From assembly GCF_013393345.1 (NCBI RefSeq), contig NZ_QJRF01000070.1:62001-126000 (forward strand): a stretch of DNA of 64,000 nt, given 5' to 3'. Position 1 is the first letter of the stretch, and the number at the start of each line of letters is the position of its first letter. The notes beneath the pieces were generated by a model, which saw only the letters and a list, made by a program, of their open reading frames with translations, was not told the DNA's origin and searched no databases. Below, in pieces: positions 17,394-27,888 of this stretch. The stretch comes from Pseudomonas taiwanensis (GTDB taxonomy: Bacteria; Pseudomonadota; Gammaproteobacteria; Pseudomonadales; Pseudomonadaceae). The position numbers were made by a program, and so were the translations under genes.

Positions 17394-18551
17394 CTAAGGA
17401 AGGGACTCCAGCAACAGTCGGCGAACGTTGCCGCCCATGATGAGGGCGATGTCCGCCTCGTTGAATCCGGCGTCCTTGAGGCCTTGGGTCAGTTGCGCCA
17501 GGCCGCTGGTGTCGAATGGCGTGTGCACGGCACCGTCGAAGTCCGAACCCAGTGCCACATGCTGCACGCCCACCTTGTCGGCGACATAGCGGATGGCCCT
17601 GACGATAGCTTTCACCGAGGTTTCGCAGACCGCAGTGTCCCAATAGCCGATGCCGATCACCCCGCCGGTCGCGGCAATACGCTGGATATGCGCGTCGGTG
17701 AGGTTGCGGGTGCCCGGGCAGGTGCCTTCGACACCGGTGTGGGACACCAGCACCGGACGCTCGGCCATAGTCAACACGTCGTCGATCAGTGCGCGAGACG
17801 CATGGGCCAGGTCCACCAGCATTTTTTTCTCTTCCAGTCGGGCGATTACTCGGCGACCGAAGGGGGTCAGGCCGCCCTTCTCCAGGCCATGGGCGGAACC
17901 ACCGACCTCGTTATCGAAGAAATGGGTCAGCCCCATGATGCGGAAGCCCGCGTCGTACATGCGGTCGACGTTCTCCAGCTTGCCCTCCAACGGGTGCAGG
18001 CCCTCGGTCGCCAGGATGGCGGCCACCTGGTTCGGGTCCTTCTCCCAGGCCGCGAGGTACCGGGAGAAGTCTTCGCGGCTGCGCACCTGGGTCAACTTGC
18101 CCTGGCTGCCGGCAGCGGCTTCTTCCAGCTTCTTGCCTTGATAGAGGGCGCGTTCCAGCAGGCTGTGCCAGGTCGCACGCGGCCAGCGCTGGGCCATGAC
18201 CAGGGGGGTGATGTCGTCGGTGTCCGAACCGTTGCGCTCGTAGTTGAGGCCGCGCGGCGTCTTGGTGACGGTGGAGAACACCTGCAGGCCCACGTGGCCT
18301 TCGAGCAGGCGCGGCAGGTCGCTATGGCCGAAATCATGGCGTTCCAGCAGGTTGCGGTTCCACAGCAGGGCATCGTCGTGCAGGTCGGCGACGAACAGGG
18401 TCTTGTGCAGTTTCTCGGCCTCGTCGGAGGCGTGATAGGGCGGCGGAGCGGCCACCGTGTTCATTTCACGGTCGAGGAAGCCCGGCAGGTAGAAGAAGAT
18501 CCCCAGGCCAACGGCCACCAGCAAAAGCAAAGCGATCAGGAGTTTGCGCAT
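17394..18551 (-). CDS. Membrane dipeptidase, peptidase family M19
   Basis: A 385-aa zinc-dependent dipeptidase of the renal-dipeptidase (M19) family. An N-terminal uncleaved-type TM or signal anchor (LLIALLLLVAVGLGIFFYLPG, residues 4-24) precedes a TIM-barrel catalytic domain, so the enzyme is probably periplasmic. The HxD zinc site is visible as VADLHDDALLWN. The later PVLVSHTGVEGTC and HVALGSDFDGAVHTPFDT segments carry further metal and substrate residues. M19 enzymes cleave dipeptides, often with a D-residue at the C-terminal side. The gene sits between the GGEEF gene (83 nt upstream) and rhlB on the same strand. Substrate is not predictable. Confidence 0.9.
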   Translation of the reverse strand: MRKLLIALLLLVAVGLGIFFYLPGFLDREMNTVAAPPPYHASDEAEKLHKTLFVADLHDDALLWNRNLLERHDFGHSDLPRLLEGHVGLQVFSTVTKTPRGLNYERNGSDTDDITPLVMAQRWPRATWHSLLERALYQGKKLEEAAAGSQGKLTQVRSREDFSRYLAAWEKDPNQVAAILATEGLHPLEGKLENVDRMYDAGFRIMGLTHFFDNEVGGSAHGLEKGGLTPFGRRVIARLEEKKMLVDLAHASRALIDDVLTMAERPVLVSHTGVEGTCPGTRNLTDAHIQRIAATGGVIGIGYWDTAVCETSVKAIVRAIRYVADKVGVQHVALGSDFDGAVHTPFDTSGLAQLTQGLKDAGFNEADIALIMGGNVRRLLLESLP

Positions 18552-18634
18552 GTCCAGCTTCCCGCTGTCTTGTAGTGAACGGACTCTAGCAAACAGACGT
18601 TTGAAGGAAGCGGAAATGTAATGCGGGGCCGAAA

Positions 18635-19573
18635 TCAGCCGTTCAGTCGGTTACGCCCATCCTGCTTGGCCTGGTACAGCGCGTTGTCGGCCCGCGAAAT
18701 CATGCCCTGCAGGCTGTCCGGGCGCTGCATTTCCGCCAGGCCGATGGAGATGGTCACGCCCGGCAATACGCCCAGCGGTGAATAGAAGGACGGGATCTGT
18801 TCCAGGCTGGTCCGCAGCCGCTCACCGATGGTGCGGGCCTCTTCGCAGCCCATCTCGGGCAGCAGGATGACGAATTCCTCGCCGCCATAGCGCGCCATGC
18901 TGTCCTTGGGCCGCAGCTGATTGCGCAGCGTGTGGGACACCAGGCACAGCGCGTAATCGCCCGCCAGATGCCCATGGCAGTCGTTGTAGGACTTGAAGTG
19001 GTCGACATCCAGCATGAGCATCGACATCGGCTGCTCGTTGAAGGAACAGCGGGTGCTTTCGCGTTGGTAGATCTGTTCCAGCCAGCGCCGGTTGAAGAGC
19101 CCGGTCAAGGTGTCGATCTTCGCGTTCTGCTCGGTATCGAGAATGATCCGATTGCCCTGGCGCACGCGGTCGCACAGCACTTCCAGCAGGTTCTGCATCA
19201 ACTGCGGCGACTGCTGGAACAGGCTGACCAGCGATTGCCGGTGCAGTCGCAATGCGGTAGTGGGCTCCGCTGCGACCACGTAGGCCGAAGGGTGGTCGTT
19301 GTCGATGAAGCTGATCTCGCCGGCGCACTCGCCCGGCTCGATGGAACTGACAGGGTTGTTGTCCAGGGAACCCAGGTAGACCTTCAGCCGCCCGCTCACG
19401 ACGAGATAAAGGTACTGGTTGCGATTGAACGGACTCAGCACGATCTCGCCGGCGTCCAGGTCGCAGGCGCGAAACTCCTTGAGCAACAGCTCGAGGCTGT
19501 TCGCGGTGACGTTCTGGAACAGACGCAGTCGGCCCAACAGGGCCATGTCTTTTTGCCAGTGGACATGCTTCAT
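18635..19573 (-). CDS. Diguanylate cyclase with N-terminal cNMP-binding-fold domain
   Basis: A 312-aa soluble protein with a cyclic-nucleotide-binding-fold domain (about residues 15-130) fused to a GGDEF domain (about 152-312). The active site reads GGEEF at 230-234, compatible with c-di-GMP synthesis. RPKD at 221-224, five residues upstream, fits the RxxD inhibitory site, so product inhibition is likely. The cNMP pocket has GECAGEISFI but lacks the usual arginine (HPSAYVV), so canonical cAMP binding is doubtful. No TM is present. The ribosome site before ATG 19573 is weak. It could supply c-di-GMP to the Alg44 PilZ domain, an inference only. Confidence 0.9.
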   Translation of the reverse strand: MKHVHWQKDMALLGRLRLFQNVTANSLELLLKEFRACDLDAGEIVLSPFNRNQYLYLVVSGRLKVYLGSLDNNPVSSIEPGECAGEISFIDNDHPSAYVVAAEPTTALRLHRQSLVSLFQQSPQLMQNLLEVLCDRVRQGNRIILDTEQNAKIDTLTGLFNRRWLEQIYQRESTRCSFNEQPMSMLMLDVDHFKSYNDCHGHLAGDYALCLVSHTLRNQLRPKDSMARYGGEEFVILLPEMGCEEARTIGERLRTSLEQIPSFYSPLGVLPGVTISIGLAEMQRPDSLQGMISRADNALYQAKQDGRNRLNG

Positions 19574-19882
19574 GGCTGCAACGGCCTCGGATGGCAGTCG
19601 AAGCGGACGGCACCGCTAACGATCCCTGTCTCAGTTGTTAACGCAGTGCGACAGTATTCCCGCACTTTTCGTCTGGCAATGCCCGTCCAAAGTTGGGCCG
19701 ACGGGCGGACGGATATCGGTAAGGAACGCGACAATTCCTGATGTTCGCCACAATTTCGCAACATTTTTCTGGACGCACGAAAACGCTCCTGCAACTGCTC
19801 GGAGCATAAGACGCGAAATCTGAATGGCGCAGTGACCAGAAGGCCGCCCGGAGGCGGCCTTCTGGGGGCAGTATAGATGGCC
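19574..19882. other. Intergenic region with strong GC hairpin
   Basis: This 309-nt gap lies between two minus-strand genes. A stem at 19838-19863 (AGAAGGCCGCC / GGCGGCCTTCT) lies 20 nt after the acyl-CoA synthetase stop and probably ends that transcript, although no clear T-run follows. The remainder is AT-richer and should hold the promoter of the cyclase gene. No further gene is seen. Confidence 0.55.
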
Positions 19883-21784
19883 TCAAGCCATCAAGCGGAA
19901 TTTCACCGAATAGCCCGCCATGCGAGCTTCCAGCAGCGTACGCAGCGGCTCATCCAACCCGGGTGCGCGAATCTCCGCGACCTGTCCGTGGCGATCATCA
20001 TTCACCACTTCCACCTTCACGCCGGGAGCGATGGCCCCCAGCACACCTTCCAGCACGCGGCGGGTAGCGTCGTAGCGAAGCGCCGGCTTGAAGGTCTTGC
20101 CCACGGCGGTCACCGGAATGGCGTCGATGATCCAGACATCCTTGGGCACTGCGGCACGCTCGGGCACATGCTGCGCCGCGTGTGCCAGCAACTCGGCTTC
20201 GCTGGCAACGGCGCCGGGCTTGAGCTGCACATAGGCCACCGGCAACTCGCCGACCTTGTCGTCCGGCTTGCCGACCGCCGCGGCCATGGCCACGGCGGGA
20301 TGTCGATGCAGGGCTTCCTCGATCATCTGCGGGTCGATGTTGTGTCCACCCCGGATGATCAGGTCCTTGCTGCGGCCGGTGAGCCAGATGTAGCCGTCGG
20401 CGTCCATGCGGCCGAGATCGCCGGTGTTGAACCAGTCGCCATCGACCCAGATGTCCTTGTTCTTGCTCGCCTGCAAGTAGCCCTTGAACACGGTCACGCC
20501 ACGCACGCAGAGGTTACCGATTTCATCAGGCGCGGCATCCCGCAGGTACTGGCCCTGTTCGTCGAGCACCGCCACCTTCACCTGGCAATAGGGCATGCGC
20601 ATGCCGATGGAACCCGGCCGGCGCTCACCATGGGCGGGATTGCCGCAGGTGCCACAGGTGGCTTCAGTCAGGCCGTAGCCTTCGATCAGCTTGAGGCCGG
20701 TCTTGGCCTCGAACTGGCGAATCAGCTCCACCGGCATGGGCGCTGCGCCGCACAAGGCGTAGCGCAAGCTGGACAAGTCATGGCCTTCGCTGGGGACCTG
20801 CAACAGACCCGCGTAGATGGTCGGCACGCCGCTGAAGAAACTCACCCGATAACGTTCGATGACGTTCCAGAAGTTCTGGATCAGCCGCGTATTGCGATAG
20901 CCCTGGGGCGTGGCGATGAGGAACTCGGCGCCCGCGAAGATCGGTGCGAGGCCGGTGACCATCACGCCATTCACGTGGAACAACGGCAGGCCGCAGAGCG
21001 TGTTGTCGCCCTCCCCCAGGTTGATCGCGTAGGCGAGGATCATCGCCATGGCCACTTCGTTGCGGTGGCTGTGAGGCGCCAGCTTGGGCGTGCCGGTGGT
21101 ACCGCCGGTGTGGAAGTAGGACGCCACGTCATCCGCTGCGATCACGCGGCCGCTTTGCAGGTGGTCCGCGGGGAAGCGGTCGAGCAGCTCGTCGAAGTCC
21201 AGCACCCCTTCCGGCAACGCGCCGCGCTGGGCCTTGATGGCACTGCGTTGCGGCTCGGGCAGCAGGTTCGCCAGGTCAACCGTGACGATGGCCTCCAATT
21301 CCGGCAGGCGGTCACGCAGGCTGGCGACCTTGTCCCAGAGGTCGGTACCGGGAAACGGCGCCAGGGTCACCAGCACCTTGGAGTCGGCCGCATGGATCAG
21401 CTCGGCGATGTGCTCCGGCTCCAGCAAGGGATTGATGGCATTGACCACCCCCGCCGCTTCGCCGCCCCAGATAGTGAAGTGCGTATGGGGCAGGTTCGGC
21501 AGCAGGAATGACACCGCCTTGCCCGGACGCACGCCCAGATGGTGGAAGGCATTGGCGGCCTGGGTCACCCGCGCCAGCAGTTCACCATAGGTCACCTCGA
21601 CAGGTGTCTCCTCAGCGTCGCCCTGGAGCAGGAAGGTCATGGCGCGCTTGCCCGGATTGCGTTCGGCGCTGCGGCGGATCAGCTCGTAGGTGCTGTCCGG
21701 CATGCCGCGTTGTTCCAGCGAAAGACGTTCGAGTTCTTCGATATCGCGCAGATTGGCGATGGGCGGAGCTGAGGTCGGGGCCAT
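19883..21784 (-). CDS. Acyl-CoA synthetase (AMP-dependent synthetase/ligase)
   Basis: A 633-aa member of the acyl-adenylate-forming family, activating a carboxylic acid with ATP and then CoA. The AMP-binding P-loop reads SYFHTGGTTGTPKLAPHSHR. Later motifs include LIEGYGLTEATCGTC, WFNTGDLGRMDADGYIWLTGRSKDLIIRGG and the C-terminal GKTFKPALR, where the catalytic lysine is expected. The substrate is unknown; length and motifs fit fatty-acyl or related ligases. ATG 21784 (MAPTSAPP) is preferred over an upstream in-frame start at 21901 that would overlap the esterase. It lies 29 nt downstream of the esterase gene, suggesting a two-gene operon. Confidence 0.88.
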   Translation of the reverse strand: MAPTSAPPIANLRDIEELERLSLEQRGMPDSTYELIRRSAERNPGKRAMTFLLQGDAEETPVEVTYGELLARVTQAANAFHHLGVRPGKAVSFLLPNLPHTHFTIWGGEAAGVVNAINPLLEPEHIAELIHAADSKVLVTLAPFPGTDLWDKVASLRDRLPELEAIVTVDLANLLPEPQRSAIKAQRGALPEGVLDFDELLDRFPADHLQSGRVIAADDVASYFHTGGTTGTPKLAPHSHRNEVAMAMILAYAINLGEGDNTLCGLPLFHVNGVMVTGLAPIFAGAEFLIATPQGYRNTRLIQNFWNVIERYRVSFFSGVPTIYAGLLQVPSEGHDLSSLRYALCGAAPMPVELIRQFEAKTGLKLIEGYGLTEATCGTCGNPAHGERRPGSIGMRMPYCQVKVAVLDEQGQYLRDAAPDEIGNLCVRGVTVFKGYLQASKNKDIWVDGDWFNTGDLGRMDADGYIWLTGRSKDLIIRGGHNIDPQMIEEALHRHPAVAMAAAVGKPDDKVGELPVAYVQLKPGAVASEAELLAHAAQHVPERAAVPKDVWIIDAIPVTAVGKTFKPALRYDATRRVLEGVLGAIAPGVKVEVVNDDRHGQVAEIRAPGLDEPLRTLLEARMAGYSVKFRLMA

Positions 21785-21813
21785 GGTCGCTTCTTGTACT
21801 GAAGGGTTGGAGA

Positions 21814-22950
<1,137 letters not shown>

Positions 22951-23979
22951 ATGAAGATGGTGAAATCCACCCTGGCCGTGCTGACCGCGGCAACCGTTCT
23001 CGGTGTCAGCGGTTTCGCGCAAGCGGGCGCCACCCTGGACGCGGTGAAGAAAAAAGGCTTCGTACAATGCGGCATCAGCGACGGCCTCCCGGGCTTCTCG
23101 TATGCCGATGGCAAGGGCAACTACAAAGGCATCGACGTTGACGTTTGCCGTGCCGTTGCCGCTGCCGTGTTCGGCGATGCCAGCAAGGTCAAGTACAGCC
23201 CGCTGACCGCCAAGGAACGTTTCACCGCGCTGCAGTCCGGCGAAGTCGACGTCCTTTCGCGTAACAGCACCTGGACCAGCTCCCGTGACGCAGCCATGGG
23301 TCTGAACTTCACCGGCGTGACCTACTACGACGGTCAAGGCTTCCTGGTGAACAAGAAGCTCGGCGTTTCCAGCGCCAAGGAGCTCGATGGCGCCACCGTC
23401 TGCATCCAGGCCGGCACCACCACCGAGCTGAACCTGTCCGACTACTTCCGCGCCAACAACCTGAAATACACCCCCATCACCTACGACACCTCCGACGAGA
23501 GCGCCAAATCGCTCGAGTCCGGTCGTTGCGACGTGCTGACCTCCGACCAGTCCCAGCTCTATGCACAGCGCATCAAGCTGGCTGCCCCGGACGAGTACGT
23601 GGTACTGCCGGAAGTCATCTCCAAGGAGCCCCTCGGCCCGGCCGTACGCCAGGGTGACGAGGAGTGGTTCGACATCGTGCGCTGGTCGCTGTTCGCGATG
23701 CTGAACGCCGAGGAACTGGGCATCGACTCGAAGAACGTCGAAGAAACCGCCAAGTCCACCAAGAACCCCGACATTGCCCGTCTGCTGGGTACTGAAGGCG
23801 AGTTCGGCAAGGACCTGAAGCTGCCGAAGGACTGGGCGGTGCAAATCGTCAAGCAGGTCGGTAACTACAGTGAAATCTTCGATCGCAACATCGGTGCCGG
23901 TAGCGACCTGAAGATCGACCGCGGCATCAACGCCCTGTGGAACAAGGGCGGTCTGCAGTACGCACCGCCGGTGCGCTGA
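22951..23979 (+). CDS. aapJ: Amino-acid ABC transporter, periplasmic binding protein AapJ
   Basis: A 342-aa family-3 solute-binding protein with a signal peptide (TLAVLTAATVLGVSGFAQA, cleavage near residue 25). The mature start ATLDAVKKKGFVQCGISDGL and the GIDVDVCRAVAAAVFGD segment are typical of AapJ/BztA general L-amino-acid transporters, and the length is characteristic of this larger subgroup. ATG 22951 has an excellent CTGGAGG site. An in-frame TTG at 22948 is not needed. It is first in aapJQMP. A stable stem-loop follows the stop, probably raising its expression relative to the permease genes. Confidence 0.93.
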   Translation: MKMVKSTLAVLTAATVLGVSGFAQAGATLDAVKKKGFVQCGISDGLPGFSYADGKGNYKGIDVDVCRAVAAAVFGDASKVKYSPLTAKERFTALQSGEVDVLSRNSTWTSSRDAAMGLNFTGVTYYDGQGFLVNKKLGVSSAKELDGATVCIQAGTTTELNLSDYFRANNLKYTPITYDTSDESAKSLESGRCDVLTSDQSQLYAQRIKLAAPDEYVVLPEVISKEPLGPAVRQGDEEWFDIVRWSLFAMLNAEELGIDSKNVEETAKSTKNPDIARLLGTEGEFGKDLKLPKDWAVQIVKQVGNYSEIFDRNIGAGSDLKIDRGINALWNKGGLQYAPPVR

Positions 23980-23985
23980 CCGTCT

Positions 23986-24014
23986 CCCGGCGGCCACATG
24001 AAGTGGCTGCCGGG
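23986..24014 (+). promoter_or_regulatory. Stem-loop between aapJ and aapQ
   Basis: CCCGGC-G-GCCAC and GTGGC-T-GCCGGG form a long stem with a 5-nt loop, 7 nt past the aapJ stop. No T-run follows. It is probably a 3'-end protecting or partial-termination element, common after binding-protein genes. Confidence 0.6.
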
Positions 24015-24089
24015 TTCGAGTTCCGTTTCAACGCGAACCCTGGCCGCCGCCCCCCCATCCGGCCGGCCAGTGGTTCCCAGAGGGCTGTC

Positions 24090-25277
24090 ATGCAAAAACC
24101 TGCCAACGCCCCGCGTGCCCCGAAAGGTTCGATCTGGACCGATCCCAAGGCACGCGCGTGGCTATTCCAGATCATCGCCGTCGTCGCAGTCGTGGCACTG
24201 GGCTGGTACCTGTTCCAGAACACCCAGCACAACCTGCAACAGCGCGGCATCCTGTCCGGCTTCGATTTCCTCGAGCAGAGCGCCGGCTTCGGGATTTCCC
24301 AACACCTGATCGATTACAACGAAAGCCACAGCTATGGCCGTGTCTTCGTCATCGGTCTGCTCAACACACTGCTGGTTTCGGCTATCGGCATCGTCTTCGC
24401 GACCATCCTCGGCTTCATCCTGGGCGTAGCGCGCCTGTCGCCGAACTGGTTGGTACGCAAGCTGGCGACCGTCTACATCGAAACCTTCCGCAACATCCCG
24501 CCGCTGCTACAGATCTTCTTCTGGTACTTCGCGGTGATGCTGCCCATGCCGGGGCCGCGCCAGAGCCTGGCCATCGGCGAGCACTTCTTCCTCAACAACC
24601 GCGGCCTGTACATGCCGGCGCCGACCATCGCCGATGGCTTCTGGCCGTTCCTGGTCAGCCTGGTACTGGTGCTGGTGGCGATCATCGCGATGGCCCGCTG
24701 GGCGAAAGCCAAGCGTGAATCCACCGGTCAACGCTTCCCGGTGCTGCTCAGCGCCCTGGCGCTGCTGGTGGTGATTCCGGGTCTGGTGTCCCTGGTATTC
24801 GGCGCGCCATTCCAGTGGAGCATGCCGGTGCTGCAGGGCTTCAACTTCCGCGGCGGCTGGGTAGTGATTCCGGAACTGATCGCCCTGACCCTGGCGCTGA
24901 CCGTGTACACCGCGGCGTTCATCGCCGAGAACGTGCGCTCCGGCATCCAGGCGGTCAGCCACGGCCAGACCGAGGCCGCGCGTTCTCTGGGCCTGCCCGC
25001 TGCCAAGACCCTGCGTCTGGTGATCATTCCGCAAGCCCTGCGCGTGATCATCCCGCCGCTCACCAGCCAGTACCTGAACCTGACCAAGAACTCGTCCCTG
25101 GCGGCCGGCATCGGCTACCCGGACATGGTCTCGCTGTTCGCCGGTACGGTGCTGAACCAGACCGGCCAGGCGATCGAGGTGATCACCATCACCATGAGCG
25201 TCTACCTGGCCATCAGCATCAGCATTTCCCTGCTGATGAACTGGTACAACAAGCGCATTGCGCTAGTCGAGCGGTGA
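24090..25277 (+). CDS. aapQ: General amino-acid ABC transporter permease AapQ
   Basis: A 395-aa inner-membrane permease of the His/Glu/Gln/Arg/opine family. Multiple TM segments are seen, with the extended N-terminal half and a long central insertion characteristic of AapQ. The cytoplasmic EAA loop, contacting the ATPase, reads SHGQTEAARSLGLPAAKTLRLVI. ATG 24090 (MQKPANAPRAP) lies after CAGAGGG. An in-frame extension back to 23937 overlaps aapJ and is rejected. It pairs with AapM to form the channel. Confidence 0.92.
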   Translation: MQKPANAPRAPKGSIWTDPKARAWLFQIIAVVAVVALGWYLFQNTQHNLQQRGILSGFDFLEQSAGFGISQHLIDYNESHSYGRVFVIGLLNTLLVSAIGIVFATILGFILGVARLSPNWLVRKLATVYIETFRNIPPLLQIFFWYFAVMLPMPGPRQSLAIGEHFFLNNRGLYMPAPTIADGFWPFLVSLVLVLVAIIAMARWAKAKRESTGQRFPVLLSALALLVVIPGLVSLVFGAPFQWSMPVLQGFNFRGGWVVIPELIALTLALTVYTAAFIAENVRSGIQAVSHGQTEAARSLGLPAAKTLRLVIIPQALRVIIPPLTSQYLNLTKNSSLAAGIGYPDMVSLFAGTVLNQTGQAIEVITITMSVYLAISISISLLMNWYNKRIALVER

Positions 25278-25287
25278 GGTCCGAACC

Positions 25288-26385
25288 ATGACGACACACG
25301 TATTCAAGCCCGACCAGCCGCCACCCCGGATGAGCGTCGGCGTACTGGGATGGCTGCGCGCCAACCTGTTTTCCAACTGGTTCAACACCCTGCTGACCCT
25401 GTTCGCCATCTACCTGGTCTGGCTGATCCTGCCGCCGCTGATCAAGTGGGCCTTCCTCCAGGCCGACTGGAGCGGCACCACCCGTGCCGACTGCACCAGC
25501 GAAGGCGCGTGCTGGGTGTTCATCAAGATGCGCTTCTCGCAGTTCATGTACGGTTTCTATCCCGAAGAACTGCGCTGGCGAGTGGACCTGGCGGTGTGGG
25601 TCGCGATCATCGGCGCTGCGCCGCTGTTCATCCCGCGCTTCCAGCAGAAGGCCAAGTACGGCCTGGCATTCCTGGTGATCTACCCGATCGTCGCTTACTG
25701 GCTGCTGCACGGCGGCTTCCTCGGCATGTCCACCGTCTCCACCAGCCAATGGGGCGGCCTGATGCTGACCCTGGTGATCGCTGCCGTGGGCATCGTCGGT
25801 GCGCTGCCACTGGGCATCCTGCTGGCCCTGGGACGACGTTCGAACATGCCGGCGATCAAGGTCATCTGTGTGACCTTCATCGAGTTCTGGCGCGGCGTGC
25901 CGCTGATCACCGTCCTCTTCATGTCCTCGGTGATGTTGCCGCTGTTCCTGCCTGAAGGCCTGTCGTTCGACAAGCTGCTGCGGGCGCTGATCGGCGTGAT
26001 CATGTTCCAGTCGGCCTACATCGCTGAAGTGGTGCGTGGCGGCCTGCAGGCCATCCCCAAGGGCCAGTACGAAGCCGCTGCGGCGATGGGCCTGGGCTAC
26101 TGGCGGATGATGGGCCTGGTGATCCTGCCGCAAGCCCTGAAGCTGGTTATCCCCGGCATCGTCAACACCTTCATCGCGCTGTTCAAGGACACCAGCCTGG
26201 TGATCATCATCGGCCTGTTCGACCTGCTCAACAGCATCAAGCAAGCCACCACCGACCCCGCCTGGCTGGGTATGGCCACCGAAGGCTACGTCTTCGCCGC
26301 CCTGGTGTTCTGGATCTTCTGTTTCGGCATGTCCCGCTACTCCATGAGCCTGGAGCGCAAGCTGGACACCAGCCACAAGCGTTAG
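25288..26385 (+). CDS. aapM: General amino-acid ABC transporter permease AapM
   Basis: A 365-aa permease and partner of AapQ. N-terminal hydrophobic segment [19 protein letters not shown], several further TMs, and an EAA loop [20 protein letters not shown] are visible. It lies 10 nt downstream of aapQ and 10 nt upstream of aapP, so it is clearly co-transcribed. The length and N-terminal extension are those of the Aap/Bzt subgroup rather than the shorter HisM type. Confidence 0.92.
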   Translation: MTTHVFKPDQPPPRMSVGVLGWLRANLFSNWFNTLLTLFAIYLVWLILPPLIKWAFLQADWSGTTRADCTSEGACWVFIKMRFSQFMYGFYPEELRWRVDLAVWVAIIGAAPLFIPRFQQKAKYGLAFLVIYPIVAYWLLHGGFLGMSTVSTSQWGGLMLTLVIAAVGIVGALPLGILLALGRRSNMPAIKVICVTFIEFWRGVPLITVLFMSSVMLPLFLPEGLSFDKLLRALIGVIMFQSAYIAEVVRGGLQAIPKGQYEAAAAMGLGYWRMMGLVILPQALKLVIPGIVNTFIALFKDTSLVIIIGLFDLLNSIKQATTDPAWLGMATEGYVFAALVFWIFCFGMSRYSMSLERKLDTSHKR

Positions 26386-26395
26386 GAGTCATCCC

Positions 26396-27157
26396 ATGAC
26401 TGAAGCAAGCAAGAAAACCGCCGGCGAGCCGATCATCCGACTGCAGGGCGTGAACAAGTGGTACGGCCAGTTCCATGTGCTGAAGGACATCAACCTCGAC
26501 GTGCAGCAGGGCGAGCGCATCGTCCTCTGCGGCCCGTCCGGTTCCGGCAAATCGACCACCATCCGCTGTATCAACCGTCTGGAAGAACACCAGCAGGGGC
26601 GCATTGTCGTCGACGGCACCGAGCTGACCAACGACCTCAAGCACATCGAGGCGATCCGCAGCGAAGTGGGCATGGTGTTCCAGCACTTCAACCTGTTCCC
26701 GCACCTCACCGTGCTGCAGAACTGCACCCTGGCGCCCATGTGGGTTCGCAAGATGCCCAAGCGCCAGGCCGAGGAAGTCGCCATGCATTACCTGGAGCGC
26801 GTGCGCATTCCGGAGCAGGCGCACAAGTTCCCGGGGCAGCTTTCCGGTGGCCAGCAACAGCGCGTGGCCATCGCCCGCGCGCTGTGCATGAAGCCGAAGA
26901 TCATGCTGTTCGACGAACCCACCTCGGCGCTCGACCCGGAGATGGTGAAGGAAGTGCTCGACACCATGATCGGCCTGGCCCATGACGGCATGACCATGCT
27001 CTGCGTGACCCACGAAATGGGCTTCGCCCGCACCGTGGCCAACCGGGTGATCTTCATGGACAAGGGCGAGATCGTGGAACAGAACGAGCCCAACGCCTTC
27101 TTCGACAACCCGCAGAACGAGCGGACCAAGCTGTTCCTGGGACAGATCCTGCACTGA
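26396..27157 (+). CDS. aapP: Amino-acid ABC transporter ATP-binding protein AapP
   Basis: A 253-aa ABC ATPase energising the AapQM channel. Walker A is [11 protein letters not shown], the signature is [15 protein letters not shown], Walker B is [16 protein letters not shown] and the H-loop is CVTHEMGF. These are typical of the polar-amino-acid uptake family. ATG 26396 follows TTAGGAGTCATCCC. It is the last gene of the operon and is followed by a strong terminator. Confidence 0.95.
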   Translation: MTEASKKTAGEPIIRLQGVNKWYGQFHVLKDINLDVQQGERIVLCGPSGSGKSTTIRCINRLEEHQQGRIVVDGTELTNDLKHIEAIRSEVGMVFQHFNLFPHLTVLQNCTLAPMWVRKMPKRQAEEVAMHYLERVRIPEQAHKFPGQLSGGQQQRVAIARALCMKPKIMLFDEPTSALDPEMVKEVLDTMIGLAHDGMTMLCVTHEMGFARTVANRVIFMDKGEIVEQNEPNAFFDNPQNERTKLFLGQILH

Positions 27158-27174
27158 GGATTGGACGCTGAATG

Positions 27175-27203
27175 AAAAAGGGAGCCTTCGGGCTCCCTTT
27201 TTT
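27175..27203 (+). terminator. Intrinsic terminator of aapJQMP
   Basis: AAAAAGGGAGCC-TTCG-GGCTCCCTTTTTT, a stable tetraloop stem with a T-run, begins 17 nt after the aapP stop. Confidence 0.93.
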
Positions 27204-27224
27204 GTTGGCGCGGGACAGCTCGCT

Positions 27225-27806
27225 GTAGGAGCGAATTCATTCGCGAAGGGGCTGGCACCGAGCCTACCGGAATCCCCTCTCCCCCGGCCCCTCTCCCGCA
27301 GGCGGGAGAGGGGTGACTATCAGCCCACCTTCAGCGCTCGCACAATCCTGTAGGGGCGATTTCAATCGCCAAGCAGGGCGCAGCCCTGCCTGCCTTTGTA
27401 GGAGCGAATTCATTCGCGAAGCAGTCGGGCGACGAGCCAGCCCGAAACCACCCTCACCCCCGGCCCCTCTCCCAATGGGAGAGGGGTGACTCCGGGCTCA
27501 ACTTCGGCGCCCGCACATACCTGTGGGGGCGATTTCAATCGCTGAGCAGGGCGCAGCCCTGCCTGCCTTTGTAGGAGCGAATTCATTCGCGAAGCAGTCG
27601 GGCGCCGAGCCAGCCCGAAACCACCCTCACCCCCGGCCCCTCTCCCAATGGGAGAGGGGTGACTCCCGGCTCAACTTCGGCGCCCGCACATACCTGTGGG
27701 GACGATTTCAATCGCCAAGCAGGGCGCAGCCCTGCCTGCCTTTGTAGGAGCGAATTCATTCGCGAAGCAACCCTCACCCCAACCCTCTCCCGCAGCGGGA
27801 GAGGGG
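27225..27806. repeat. Composite 173-bp tandem repeat, 3.3 copies
   Basis: GTAGGAGCGAATTCATTCGC recurs at 27225, 27398, 27571 and 27744, exactly 173 bp apart. Each unit contains, in order, a half REPIN arm, a CCCCTCTCCC / GGGAGAGGGG palindrome, a GGCGATT-TC-AATCGCC palindrome and a GCAGGGC-GCA-GCCCTGC palindrome. The second and third copies are nearly identical; the first is more diverged. The fourth is truncated and ends in a variant CCCTCTCCCGCAGCGGGAG element. No gene is present. Confidence 0.93.
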
Positions 27807-27846
27807 GCAGTCCGTGCAGCGCTCTGACTGCTTTCGTCCAAATGAA

Positions 27847-27871
27847 AAAGCCGCGCATTCGCGCGGCTTCT
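27847..27871 (-). terminator. Intrinsic terminator of the binding-protein gene
   Basis: AAGCCGCGCGAATGCGCGGC followed by TTTTTCATT on the minus strand, about 20 nt past the stop at 27889. Confidence 0.85.
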
Positions 27872-27888
27872 TCCTAGCGGCAGATCGA

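Noticed and set aside
19877-21511. 544-codon plus-strand frame opposite the acyl-CoA synthetase
   Set aside because: The sense frame has adenylate-forming motifs; the antisense translation is His/Arg-rich and featureless.
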